Part shown: piece after piece, positions 53,046-64,000 of the stretch
How the letters are laid out: each line of letters starts with the position of its first letter
Position numbering within the stretch: position 1 is the stretch's first letter
Assembly (NCBI GenBank): GCA_014529385.2
Contig: CM043953.1
Coordinates: 74,858,372 to 74,922,371, forward strand
From: Adiantum capillus-veneris
Taxonomy: Eukaryota > Streptophyta > Polypodiopsida > Polypodiales > Pteridaceae
Direction of reading: 5' to 3'
Length of the DNA stretch: 64,000 nt
Position numbers and translations under genes: made by a program
The notes under the pieces: model-generated
The model's input: only the letters and a program-made list of their open reading frames with translations
Told to the model about the DNA's origin: nothing
The model's database searches: none

Positions 53046-55241
53046 AGTGGAAATTTTGATACCACTCCCTTGGTTCTTGTTTCTAACCATAGATGCTTTT
53101 CTTTAACTTGCACGCCAATGTTTCCTTTGGGCCTTCTCAACAAGCCCTTCTCGATTTTGCATTTACATATCCTCATGAAGATCACCATGCAAGAATGTTG
53201 TCTTGAAATCCATTTGGACAAGTTCCATGTCCTCTCTAGCAACCAATGCAAGCACACATCACAGAGTTGTCATCTTTACTATTGGTGATAATATCTCATC
53301 GAAGTCTACACCCTGTTGCTACTTAAACCCTTTGGCAATAAGGAATGCCTTGTAATTTGATTTGCCATCATGAGGTGTGATCTTCACCTTGTACACCCAT
53401 TTTCATGGTAATGCTTGTTTATCTTTAGGCAATCAAACCAACTCCCACGTTTGGTTCTTATGAAGCACGTCCATCTGTGATTGCATGGCCCTCTCCCACT
53501 ACACCTTGTCATCCACTAACATGGCCTATTTATAGCAAGAGGGATCTCCAAAATTTGTCACCATGACATAATCAAGATATGGAACATACCTGTCAAGAGG
53601 ACGTGGAACCATTCGTGACCTACGTAAGACAGGTGGCTCTATGGGAGCCTGTTCCACTCTTTCACCTTCCATAATTGGATAAATATCAGGAACTACTTGT
53701 CCATTACCACAATCAGCATTTTACCCATTATCCTCATGTCCATGCATTTAAAAGATAACCCTTCGTACTTCCACAATGGGAGTAGGCTTTCTATTCATCT
53801 TCTTTTCAAGGAAGTACATATCATTGCTACAAACAACCTTTCTAGCTTTTGCATCTCACAAATGGTATCCCATCTTTCAAACCATACAGGCTTTTCTTTA
53901 ACTTGCGCTATGATTAGAGATCCCTTGGAGATCTTCCATGAATGATCACCAAACCAACTGTGGTATCCCGCATCATCTAGCTATTAAGCACTAGTCATGC
54001 TTTTTGTCAACTTTGGCACATGTCCAAAATCCTTGAGCATGAACAAAAGACATTTTGGAACTTCACTTGCACATCTCCAACCCCTATAGTCTGACAGAAA
54101 GCCATTCCCAAGCTGTACACTTCCTTTCCTTGGAGCATCATAGATGTTGAACCACTCCCTGTGAGGAGTAACATGAAAAGATGCACCCAAATCAATGATC
54201 CAATCACTAAAGGCATGGGTATCCATGGTTCTCAATTTTTTAGTATCCATGTGAGAAACAAGAATTTATCCATCCTCAACAGAATTCAGCTCTTCAATTT
54301 TGACAGTGAAACTTATCTTCTTCTTCCTGTCATCATGCTTCTTTTCTTTTACTTTGTCATTTTTTCATTATCCATGTGAGAAACAAGAATTTATCCATCC
54401 TCAACAGAATTCAGCTCTTCAATTTTGACTGTGAAACTTATCTTCTTCTTCCTGTCATCATGCTTCTTTTCTTTTACTTTGTCATTCTTGAACTTCTCAT
54501 AGTCCTTCTTAATGTGACCCGTCTTGTGACAATCAAGCACTCCATATTCTTACCAGGGCCATGTGACTTGCTACATGACTAATTTCTCTCTGTAGACATT
54601 CCCCTTGCATAAGACCTCCCTCTCACCATGAGAGCATTGGAACCCTTGGATGGTTCCATATTCTTTTTTCTCATCTCCTCTATTAACAAATTTCCTTCCA
54701 CATTTGCACTAGTAAGACCACTCACAATGGTAGAATTATGTAGAGATGTATGAAAAGTGCCCCAGTTCTCTGGAAAAGTGACCAACAGAAACATGGCTTT
54801 CAGAGGGTCCACAAATGTGATACCTTGTCATGATAGCTTTCTCAAAATGGTGTTAAACTCTTTGAGATGGTTGGAAATAGATGTCCCCTCCTTCATCTTC
54901 CCCTCCACCAACTGCTTCAACCAATACACATGAGAAGTTGCAGTCTGTTTCCTATAAAGGTCACACAATTTTTTCCATAAATCATAACTAGTATCTAATT
55001 CCTTCACATTGAAATATATTGACTTGGATAGCGTCAACATGATGGTTGACCTAGCAAGCTCATCCAAATCTTGCCACTCATCATCCTGTGTCATCCCTTC
55101 TGATTTGACCCCTTTCATCTTTATGGGCTTAATCTACTTCTTTAGCACCATCACATTGTAAATCTGCTCCTTCTAGAATGGGAAGTTAGTACCATCTAGC
55201 TTCTCAATGTTGAGCATGGTGTTGTCCAAAGAGAAAGTCAT
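53046..55241 (-). mobile_element. Ty1/copia element 2, decayed polyprotein
   Basis: Minus strand from ATG 55241. Gag opens FSLDNTMLNIEKLDGTNFP, with a UBN2-type domain (YDLWKKLCDLYRKQTATSHV, KEFNTILRKL) to about 54830. Next is a zinc-knuckle remnant (DCHKTGHIKKDY, last Cys now Tyr) near 54520. The protease follows at 54250-54000 (WIIDLGASFHVTPH; the catalytic DSG has become DLG). The integrase is mostly deleted. RT then begins near 53520 (WERAMQSQMDVLHKNQTW, GVDFDEILSPIVKMTTL) and ends near 53050. LTRs and primer site were not found. The RT part matches copia fragment 1 at 27.1-27.4 kb. Confidence 0.8.
54246..54495. repeat. 125-bp tandem duplication in copia element 2
   Basis: 54246-54370 repeats at 54371-54495 nearly without change (tccatgtgagaaacaagaat starts both). 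It lies in the linker before the protease and shifts the frame by 125 bp. Confidence 0.9.
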
Positions 55242-55489
55242 CTATAACCCTAGAATCAAAGAAATAATAGAAAATATTTTTTTTATTATTTTGGCACAAC
55301 CTAGCCACAAAAGTGACCCAAAAAGTAAATTTTTGGCACCCAACATTCACACTGAACCCGGGTCAAAAACTGGGCATATATCATAGCATACTATGCATAT
55401 GGTCCAGTTGGGCATATATCAATGTCCACACAAGGACAAACATCAAATGAAAATTTAGTGACCATAATTATCTTGCATAGCCTATGGCG

Positions 55490-57440
55490 AGGTGTCCATT
55501 AAAGAAAGCTCCAAAGTACCTAATCCACCTTGTAAGACCATATTAGGTAAAGTGGGAAAATCCCAATTCCCAAGTTGGACAACTTTCAATATATCATGTA
55601 CAAAATATAGAGATTTTGTCAAAAATTTGAGTTTTCTTAAGGTCTCATTCCACTTTATGCACATACAATACACAATGAAAACAACTAAAGTACCATGGTT
55701 TCAATCAATTGGATTATTAGGAGACGAGTATATTGCATCCATTATCGTTGTCTATGTCCTACTGTCCTACCTACAACTTATCTCAACATGGAGAGTACAA
55801 CTTATCTCAACATGGAGAGCTTGGTTTCTAGGTCCACCACTTGTCCAAGTTAATGTAAAAGTGACTCAAGGTTCACAACTTGTGAAAGCAAGGATCCATT
55901 GAGGAATACAATCCACTTGGCTATTTTTCCTTAATTTATTGCATGTGACATTCAAGCAAGGTCCACTTCTAATCTATAACTTCTTAATTTGAGGCATGGC
56001 ATACAATAAAATATGTAGCATATGCTCTATTGCCTCATAGGAAGGTTGGTTTCAAGGTGCACTTATCCATGCTAGCCTATCTTGGAGAAATGATGGAGCT
56101 TGCTTCTCTCCTTGTTTCAATGGAGACTAGCTTGGACAAGTGGTGGACCTTTGCTTCTCTCTATGTTTCAATAGAGTTAGCTTGGACAAGTGGTGATCTT
56201 GGAACAAAACCCCCATGTAAAACATATCATGGGTATTCCAAGTGATTAGAAAGATTACCATTTAAATATAACCTTATAGTTGGACAAATGGAGCTTGGCT
56301 TGGAGAAATGGTGGACCTTTGATTCTCTCCATGTTTCAATGGAGCCTATCTTGGAGAAATGGTGGAGCTTGCTTCTGTCCATGTTTCGATGGAGCCTAGC
56401 TTGAACAGTTGGTGGACCTTTGCTTCTCTCTATGTTTCAATAGAGTTAGCTTAGACACGTGGTGGATCTTCAAACTAAGCCAACTACTATCAATGTTTCC
56501 TAGCTTGGACAAGTGGTGGAGTGTTTCTCTACTCCATGTTTCAATGGATCTTAGCTTGGACAAGTGTTGGACCTTAAAACAAAAACCCCATGTACAACAT
56601 AGAATGGATTTTCTAGATTTCAATGGAGTCTAGATTTAACAAATGGTGGAGCTTGTCTTCATCCATGTTTCAATGAAACTAGCTTGGACAAGTGGTGGAC
56701 CTTGTAACAAACCCCCCCATGTACAACATATCATTGGTTTTCTAAGTGATGGGAAGGAATACCATTCAAGATATAAACTTATAGCTTGGATAAGTAGTTG
56801 ACTTTAAAACCAAATTCATCATAATACAATGAAATACAGGTTAGCCAATTCCTAAATCTTGAGACCAAACCTCCCATGCTATTAGAGATAATATATTGGA
56901 TAAGTGGTGGACCTTCTATTATTTTCCCATGCCTAGTTTAGACTACCGGTACACTTTGCAGCTATAAAGGTTGGACGAGTTGTGGAGCCTTGTTTCTATC
57001 CATGTTTTAATGGATCCTAGCTTGGACAAGTGGTGGACCTTGGAAAAAAGCTTCCATGTACAACATATATGAGGTTTTCCATGTTTTAATGGAACCTATC
57101 TTGGACAAATGGTGAATCTTGCTTCTCTCCATGTTGATTTTGGAACTACCTTAGACAAGTGGTGGAGCTTTGCTTTTCTACTCTTCATAATACAATGAAG
57201 TATACGTTGGTTACATGGTGAATCTTAAGGCCAAACCTCCCATTTTACTAGAGATGATAGGTTGGACAAGTGGATCAACCTTCTATCATTTCTCCATGAC
57301 TATATTGGACAATTAGTAGACCTAACATCTCTCTATGTTGTCTAGAGATAAGCTTGGACAAGTGATGGACCCTGCTTCTCTCTTCCCTTGGTTTACTAGT
57401 TTTGAAGACTCAGTATATATACTTTCTTAGATCTAGCTTG
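55490..57440. repeat. Satellite array 1 (GGACAAGTGGTGGACC core)
   Basis: From about 55790 the phrase cttggacaagtggtggacctt and the ~50-55 bp unit 'ctctccatgtttcaatggagcctagcttggagaaatggtgga' recur. The early part (55490-55790) is only loosely related. The last ~505 bp (56931-57436) form an end block that recurs at 63333-63846. The start block (ctcaaggttcacaacttgtgaaagcaag near 55865) matches 59293 in array 2. Frames read here are repeat translation. Confidence 0.85.
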
Positions 57441-58226
57441 AACAAGTGGTGGACCTTGTATCCACAATCTTAATTCATTACAAAAAAGTATATGAAAAAA
57501 TAACATAGGAATCTTGGTTTGAAGGTCAAGCAATTAGGTTCCAAATGCACATAATAATATATTTTCCACCCATAATAAAAGAAAGTTAAATATGTTATTA
57601 CCCAAATTGACAAAGGTAACGTCCAAGAATTCTAGCTTTGCATCTTGTCAGATCTAAATCTTCATCAAGGCGACATGCATGTATACATCAACTTTCAAGC
57701 CATTCAAGAATACATGCACTTAGATTCCATAGTTTTGTTTTCAAAGTCTTTTAGGTTCTAAAACTCTTTCACGTAAAGTATGTAATGACAAAATTCTTGA
57801 AGCAAACATTTGTGCCCAAGAAAAAGATCCCTCTCACATATTTAAAGTCCATGAATTCTCTGATCCATACTTACAAGTTTTATTTTGACATCAAACATCA
57901 ATTCTCTCATAGTTACAAATAAATGCAACCTCGATATGAATTGACAAAAAATGAATTTCTTTTACTATATGACCCAACATAGGCCCCAATCAAATAAAAA
58001 ATGAGTCTCCAAAAATTTGGGTGCACTCTAGCAATACATCAGAGTCCCCTTACAATAGGATGCACTCCAATAGTACATTGAAGTCCCCTTAGAGTAGGGT
58101 GCACTCCATTCAAGTGTTCATAAAATTGACACACCTTTGTTTTTTTATAAAAAAGACTATATCAAATTATACAAATGTTGAAAGATACACACTAGAATAA
58201 AAAAAGCATCTTATGGCCATATTTAT
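57441..58226. other. Flank with a small 48-bp repeat
   Basis: No gene. At 58020-58115 a unit 'tgcactccaatagtacattgaagtcccctta' occurs about 2.5 times. The rest is AT-rich. Confidence 0.5.
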
Positions 58227-59010
58227 TCAATTCTTTCGTGTTGACAAGTACACACCAAGGACATAATTTGTCTCAGAATCACTATACTGATTTACAATTG
58301 TGTTGTATGTATAGACTCTCTTATCTCTTGCATACAACCATCCTACCAACCATGGAATTATGGTTCTCTGCAAGAAGTTTTGAAGTTGCTCGGAAGTTTG
58401 CCTCCACATCTTTGGAAATATAAGATATGTCCCTGGCATGTTCCACATCACCCTATATGGAGTGTCATCAAAAATTAAGGTATTGTTTGCATCCAAATCC
58501 TCAAATATCTTCCAAATATCACTCAAATTTTTGTGATAAACCCTTGTAAATCCTAACATGATATTTGGATTTTGGCAATTTTTGTTACTCATAAACACCT
58601 TGAACTTGGTATACTGCTCAGGAAAACATTTTTGTGTGATGCGTTGCACCCTTGTTAAGTTATAGCAACTCCATATCCATAGCTCAAAGTATTCAGCACA
58701 AAAATCCAAAAAACTTTGTGCGTCTGGTCGCACCACATGATAAACTTCATCTTTATCCTCCACAAGTCGCATGTGTTGAGCCCAAGATGGCATAGAATCT
58801 CCATGTTTCATTTCAATTGTCTTGAGAAGTAACCCCTCTAGATCCAAGATAAGTACTCTTTTGATGTCCTTGAAAGAAAGTGGTAGGTGATAAGGAGGTG
58901 ATTCATTCCTTGGACAAGGTCTTGGAGGAGGTTGGATGGGTAATTCAATAGTTTTCTTCAATTTATGCCAGCATATAGCCAATCCATTTTTCTGTAATGG
59001 TTCTGAAATT
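58227..59010 (-). CDS. FCP1-like (NLI-interacting-factor) HAD-domain protein, copy 3, intact frame
   Basis: 251 codons from ATG 58982 to 58227 with no stop. Residues 15-35 are Pro-rich. Motif I is LILDLEGLLL (47-50 D-L-E-G): the second catalytic Asp of FCP1/SCP phosphatases is Glu. VVRPDAQSFLDFCAEYFELWIWS (83-105, quoted in part) is the block after motif I. The Lys block is VYHKNLSDIW (Lys151), and motif III is LIFDDTPYR (Asp172-Asp173). Without the second motif I Asp, dephosphorylation of an RNA polymerase II CTD-like substrate is unlikely; a binding role is possible. Upstream, tttaatttcag at 59021-59011 could be a splice acceptor giving an in-frame N-terminal extension (EPLQKNGLAICW), so the gene may have an upstream exon. 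It lies between two satellite arrays. Confidence 0.65.
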
Positions 59011-59280
59011 AAAGAACAAGAACACTTAATGCAAACACAACAATAGACATGAGTTTTACATTGTCTACCCTAAGGTTTTATTAGATACCAAAATCCATCT
59101 ATGATCTACTCATTAATAGAAAGAAAGTCAAATTAAAATCCTGACTCTTTTTTATGCTACACTCTCTCTTAGTCTCAATACCATGGAGGTCAACTAGACT
59201 TAAGTCAACTAATAACTACTACTTGTTGTTAAAGGTATGCTTGAAGTGCATAAGGCTTAACCAATGCTCTAGTGTAGAAT

Positions 59281-62200
59281 GGGTATTTAGGTCTCAAGGT
59301 CTACCACTTATCCAAGCAAAGATCCATTTAGATATGGAAACCCAATTTTTCTTAATATAATGATATAGAGTGGACAAGTGGTGAATCCTGAGACCAAACC
59401 ACTCATGCTACTAGGGATAATAGGTTGGACAAGTGGTGGACCTTGAATGTAAACCCCCCATGTACAAAGTATCAGGGGTTTTGGGTATTTCAATCGACTC
59501 TAGCATCTTCGAGACATGGTGGAGCTTACTTCTCTCCATGTTTCAATGGAGTCTATCTTGGATAAATGGTGGAGCATCATTCTCTCCATGTTTCAATGGA
59601 GCCTAGCTTGGACAAGTGGTGGACGTTTGTTTCTCTCTATGTTTGAACAGATTTAGCTTGGACAAGTGGTGGACCTTGGAACAAAATCCCCATGTAAAAC
59701 ATATCATGGACATTACAAGTGGTGAGAAAAAATACCATTCAATATATAACCTTATAGGTTGGACAAGTGGTGGACCTTAACACCCAATTATTATTAATAT
59801 AATGACATAGAGTGGACAAGTGGTGAATCTTGCGACCAAACCTACTAGGAAAAGTAGGTTGGACAAGTGGTGGACCTTGAATGCAAACCCCCCATGTACA
59901 AAATATCACTCATGCTACTAGGAATAATTTGGTATTAAGGTCCATGTTTCAATGGAGCCTAGCTTGGAAAAGTGGTGGACCTTTGTTTCTCTCTATGTTT
60001 CAATAGAATTAGCTTGGACAAGTGGTGAACCTTGGAACAAAACCCCCATGTAAAGCATGTCATGGGCATTACAAGTGGTGAGAAAAAATACCATTCAAGG
60101 TATAACCTTATAGGCTGGACAAGTGGTGGACCTTAGCACCCAATTCCTCTTATTATAATGACATAGAGTGGAAAAGTGGTGAATTGTGAGACCAAACCTA
60201 CTAGGGATAATAGGGTGGACAAATGGTTGACCTTGAATGTAAATCACCCATGTACAAAATATCATGGGTTTTGCGTATTTCAATGGAGCCTAGCATCTAG
60301 GAGACATGGTGGAACTTACTTATGTCCATGTTTTAATGGAGCCTATCTAGGAGAAATGGTGGAGGTTCCTTCTCTCCATGTTTCAATGGAGCCTAGCTTG
60401 GACAAGTCGTGGACCTTTGTTTCTCTCTATGTTTAAATATGGTTAGCTTGGACAAGTGGTGGATCTTGGAATGAAACTCCCATGTAAAACATATCATGGG
60501 CATTTCAAGTGGCGAGAAAGGATACCATTTAAGATATAACCTTATAGTTGGACAAGTGGTGGACCTTAACACAATATAATGACATAGAGTGTACAAGTGG
60601 TGAATCTTGAAACCAAACCACTCATGCTACTAGGGATAATAGGTTAAACAAGTGGTGGGCCTTGAAATAAAACCCCCTAGAGTGTTTCAATGGAGCCTAG
60701 CTTGGAAACATGGTAAAGCTTGCTTCTCTCCATGTTTCAATGCAGCCTATCTTGGATAAATGGTGGAGCATCATTCTCTCCATGTTTCAATGGAGCCTAG
60801 CTTGGACAAGTGGTGGACCTTTATTTCTCTCTATGTTTGAATAGAGTTATCTTGGAAAAGTGGTGGACCTTGGAACAAAACCCCCATGTAAAACATATCA
60901 TGGGCATTACAAGTGGTGAGAAAAAATACCATTTAATATATAACCTTATAGGTTGGACAAGTGGTGGACCTTAACACCCAATTATTCTTAATATAATGAC
61001 ATAGAGTGGATAAGTGGTGAACTTGGGACCAAACCTACTAGGAAATAGGTTCGACAAGTGGTGGACCTTGAATGTAAACCCCCCATGTACAAAATATCAC
61101 TCATGCTACTAGAAATAATTTGGTATTAAGGTCCATGTTTCAATGCAGCCTAGCTTGGAAAAGTGGTGGACCTTTGTTTCTCTCTATGTTTCAATAGATT
61201 TAGCTTGGACAAGTGGTGGACCTTGGAACAAAACCCCCATGTAAATCATGTCATGGGCATTACAAGTGGTGAGAAAAAATACATATCCATTCAAGCTATA
61301 ACATTATAGGTTGGACAAGTAGTGGACCTTAACACCCAATTCCTCTTAATATAATGACATAGAGTGGTATGGGTATTTGGGTATTTCAATGGAGCCTAGC
61401 AACTTGGAGACATGGTGGAGCTTATTTCTCTCTCCATGTTTCAATGGAGCCTATCTAGGAGAAACAGTGGAGGTTCCTTCTCTCCATGTTTCAATGAGCC
61501 TAGCTTGGACAAGTGGTGGACCTTTCTTTCTCTATATGTTTTAATAGAGTTAGCTTGGACAAGTGGTGGACCTTGGAATGAAACCCCCATGTAAAACATA
61601 TCATGGGCATTTCAAGTGTGAGAAAGGATACCATTTAAAATATAACCTTATAGGTTGGACAAGTGGTGGACCTTAACACATAGTTCTTCTTAATATAATG
61701 ACATAGAGTGTACAAGTGGTGAATCTTGAGACCAACCACTCGTGCTACTAGGGATAATAGGTTGGACAAGTGGTGGACCTTGAATGTAAACCCCTCATGT
61801 ACAAAATTATGGGTTTAGGGTATTTCAATGGAGCCTAGCTTGGAGACATGGTGGAGATTGCTTCTCTCAATTGTTTCAATGGAACCTATCTTGGAGAAAT
61901 GGTGGATCATCCTTCTCTCCATGTTTCAATGGAGCCTACCTTGGACAAGTGGTGGACCTTTGCTTCTCTCTATGTTTCAATAGAGTTAGCTTGGACAAGT
62001 GGTGGGTCTTGGAACAAAACCCCTTTGTAAAACATAGCATGGACATTACAAGTGATAAGGAAAAATATCATTCAAGATATAACCTTACAGGTTGGAAAAG
62101 TGGTGATGGACCTTGACAAGTGGTGAAGGATACCATTTAAGATATACCCTTATAGGTTGGACAAGTGGTGGACCTTAACACCCAGTTATTCTTAATATAA

Positions 62201-63846
62201 TGACATAGAGTGGATAAGTGGTGAATCTTAAGACCAAACCACTCATGCTACTAGGTATAATACGTTAGAGAAGTGGTAGACCTTGAATGTAAACACCCCA
62301 TGTACAAAATATCATGGTTTTAGGGTGTTTCAATGGAGCCTAGAATCTTGGAGACATGGTAGATCTTGATTCTTTCCATGTTTGAATGGCACCTATCTTG
62401 GAAAAATGATGGAGGTTACTTCTCTCCATGCTTCAATGGAGCCTAGCTTTGACAAGTGGTGAACCTTTGCTTCTCTCTATGTTTGAATAGAGTTAGCTTG
62501 GACAAGTGGTGGACCTTTGCTTCTCTCTATGTTTGAATAGAGTTAGCTTGGACAAGTGGTGGACCTTGGAATGAAACCCCCATGTAAAACATATCATGGG
62601 CATTTCAAGTGGTGAGAAAGGATACCATTTAAGATATAACCTTATAGGTTGGACAAGTGGTGGACCTTAATACATAGTTCTTCTAATATAATGACATAGA
62701 GTGTACAAGTGGTGTATCTTGAGACCAAACCACTCGTGCTACTAGGGATAATAGGTTAGACAAGTGGTGGGCCTTGAAATAAAACCCCCATGTACAAAAT
62801 AAAATGGGTTTAGGGCATTTAAATGGATCCTAGCTTGGAGACATGGTGGAGCTTTCTTCTCTCCATGTTTCAATGAAGCCTATCTTGGAGAAATGGTGGA
62901 GCATCCTTCTCTCCATGTTTCAATATAGCTTAGCTTGGACAAGTGGTGGATCTTTGGTTCTCTCTATGTTTCAATAGAGTTAGCTTGGACAAGTGGTGGA
63001 CATTGAAACAAAACTCCCATGTAAAACATATCATGGGTAGTTCAAGTTGTGAGAAAAAAAACCATTTAAAATATAACCTTATAGGTTGGACAAGTGGTGG
63101 ACCTTAACACCCAATCCTTTTTAATACAATGACATAGAGTGGACAAGTGGTGAATCTTGAGACCAAAGCTATCAAGCTACTAGGGATACTAGGTTGGACA
63201 AGTGGTGGATCTTGAATGTACATCCCCTATGTACAAAATATCATGGGTTTAGGGTGTTTCAATGGAGTCTAGCATATTGGAGACATGGTGGAGCTTGCTT
63301 CGCTCCATGTTTCAAGTGGTGGACCTTCAATTATTTTCCCATACCTAGTTTAGACAACCCATACACTTTGCAACTCTAAAGGTTGGACGAGTGGTGGAGC
63401 TTTGTTTATTTCCATGTTTTAATGGATCCTAGCTTGGACAAGTGGTGGACCTTGGAAAAAAGTCCCCCCTGTACAACATAGCTGAGTTTTTTCATGTTTT
63501 AATGGAAGAGATTTGACAAATGGTGGAGCTTGCTTATCTCCATGTGGATTTTAGAACTAGCTTGGACAAGTGGTGGAGCTTTGCTTTTCTACTCTTCATA
63601 ATACAATGATGTATAGGTTGGTTACATGGTGAATCTTAAGGCCAAACCTCCCATCTTACTAGAGATGATAGGTTGGACAAGTGTTCAACCTTCTATCATT
63701 TCTCCATGCCTATAATTAGACAATTAGTAGAACTAGCATCTTTCTATGTTGTCTAGAGCTGAGCTTGGACAAGTAGTGGACCTTGCTACTCTCTTCCCTT
63801 GGTTTATTAGTTTGAAGACTCATTATATATACTTGCTTAGATCTAT
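59281..63846. repeat. Satellite array 2 (GGACAAGTGGTGGACC core, higher-order)
   Basis: Basic units of 50-55 bp around ttggacaagtggtggacctt and tttcaatggagcctagcttgg are organised into longer repeats. Within each longer repeat the order is: short units, 'cccccatgtaaaacatatcatgggcatt', 'ataaccttatagg', 'aatataatgacatagagtgg', 'accaaaccactcatgctactagggataatagg', 'aaaccccccatgtacaaaat', then back to short units. The 'accaaac...ctactagg' mark recurs near 59397, 59835, 60191, 60614, 61030, 61731, 62233, 62723 and 63165, so the higher-order period is mostly 360-500 bp. It ends with the same ~510-bp block as array 1. Confidence 0.9.
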
Positions 63847-64000
63847 ATAATTACTCATTAGTTAGGTTACAAGTAGGTATGTAATTTGTTAGCCCCAAGG
63901 GACTTTGAATATTGAATAGTAAGAAAGTCAAGTGCTGGTTTGAAGATCTTTTGCTTATCTAAACTAGACTCTAACTCAATAATAAGTCTCTTAAGTTCCA
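63847..64000. other. Flank of array 2, no feature seen
   Basis: Non-repetitive AT-rich sequence up to the window edge. Confidence 0.5.

Noticed and set aside
58238-58423. Plus-strand ORF opposite FCP1-like copy 3
   Set aside because: Shadow of the minus-strand HAD-domain frame.
59154-63379. Short ORFs with repeated 'DKWWTF' peptides
   Set aside because: Translations of the satellite core. Frames change between units and none is conserved.
1-64000. tRNA, rRNA or other structured RNA genes
   Set aside because: No cloverleaf A/B box pairs or rRNA blocks were recognised by eye. A tRNA-scanning program would be needed to exclude decayed copies.

Overview
The window reads as nuclear DNA of a land plant with a large genome packed with transposable elements. 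Ty3/gypsy, Ty1/copia and LINE elements lie nested inside one another, most of them decayed, with satellite arrays, long mono- and dinucleotide runs and GT-AG introns between them. Nothing bacterial or organellar is visible (no operons, no Shine-Dalgarno sites). A non-flowering lineage such as a fern, lycophyte or gymnosperm is plausible, but this is inference; the species cannot be read from the sequence. Layout. (1) 1-5.1 kb: the 3' half of an unusual LTR-type element. It has a leader in which a 24-26 bp palindrome recurs about every 285 bp, two non-standard ORFs (one a long coiled coil), a polypurine tract and an LTR-like end. (2) 5.1-9.7 kb: unassigned DNA with hairpins, microsatellites and a 22-bp minisatellite. 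(3) 9.77-18.0 kb: an apparently full-length LINE on the minus strand with a 17-bp target duplication, an oligo(A) tail, a zinc-knuckle ORF1 and an endonuclease/RT ORF2, and a TIR element inside it. (4) 18.0-24.4 kb: minus-strand coding patches (FCP1-like HAD domain, Lys/Glu-rich region, zinc-finger-like and coiled-coil pieces) interrupted by a 1.2-kb repeat field. (5) 24.5-27.4 kb: minisatellites and a truncated copia copy fused to a second FCP1-like fragment. (6) 28.2-29.6 kb: the best ordinary gene, a plastid-targeted protein of unknown function on the minus strand. (7) 31-37 kb: a candidate solo LTR, then a chromovirus-type LTR, gag and RT remnant. (8) 37.0-41.4 kb: the 5' half of a second palindromic-leader element. 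(9) 41.4-46.1 kb: a Ty3/gypsy element on the minus strand with its target duplication intact. Its end, together with host gag DNA, was then amplified into about 1.45-kb tandem units up to 49.0 kb. (10) 46.1-53.0 kb: a decayed plus-strand chromovirus (gag, protease, integrase, chromodomain-like tail, 3' LTR). (11) 53.0-55.2 kb: a second decayed copia element. (12) 55.5-64 kb: two satellite arrays built on a GGACAAGTGGTGGACC core, flanking a third FCP1-like ORF. How the parts work together. Most coding capacity belongs to transposons. Three points stand out. The palindrome arms changed together between two loci while pairing was kept. Three FCP1/NLI-interacting-factor HAD-domain copies share 64 kb, and in both copies where motif I is visible its second acidic position is replaced. 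The plastid gene has an in-frame stop lying exactly inside a 33-nt segment bounded by canonical splice signals. All assignments were made by eye from translated motifs, with no database search.
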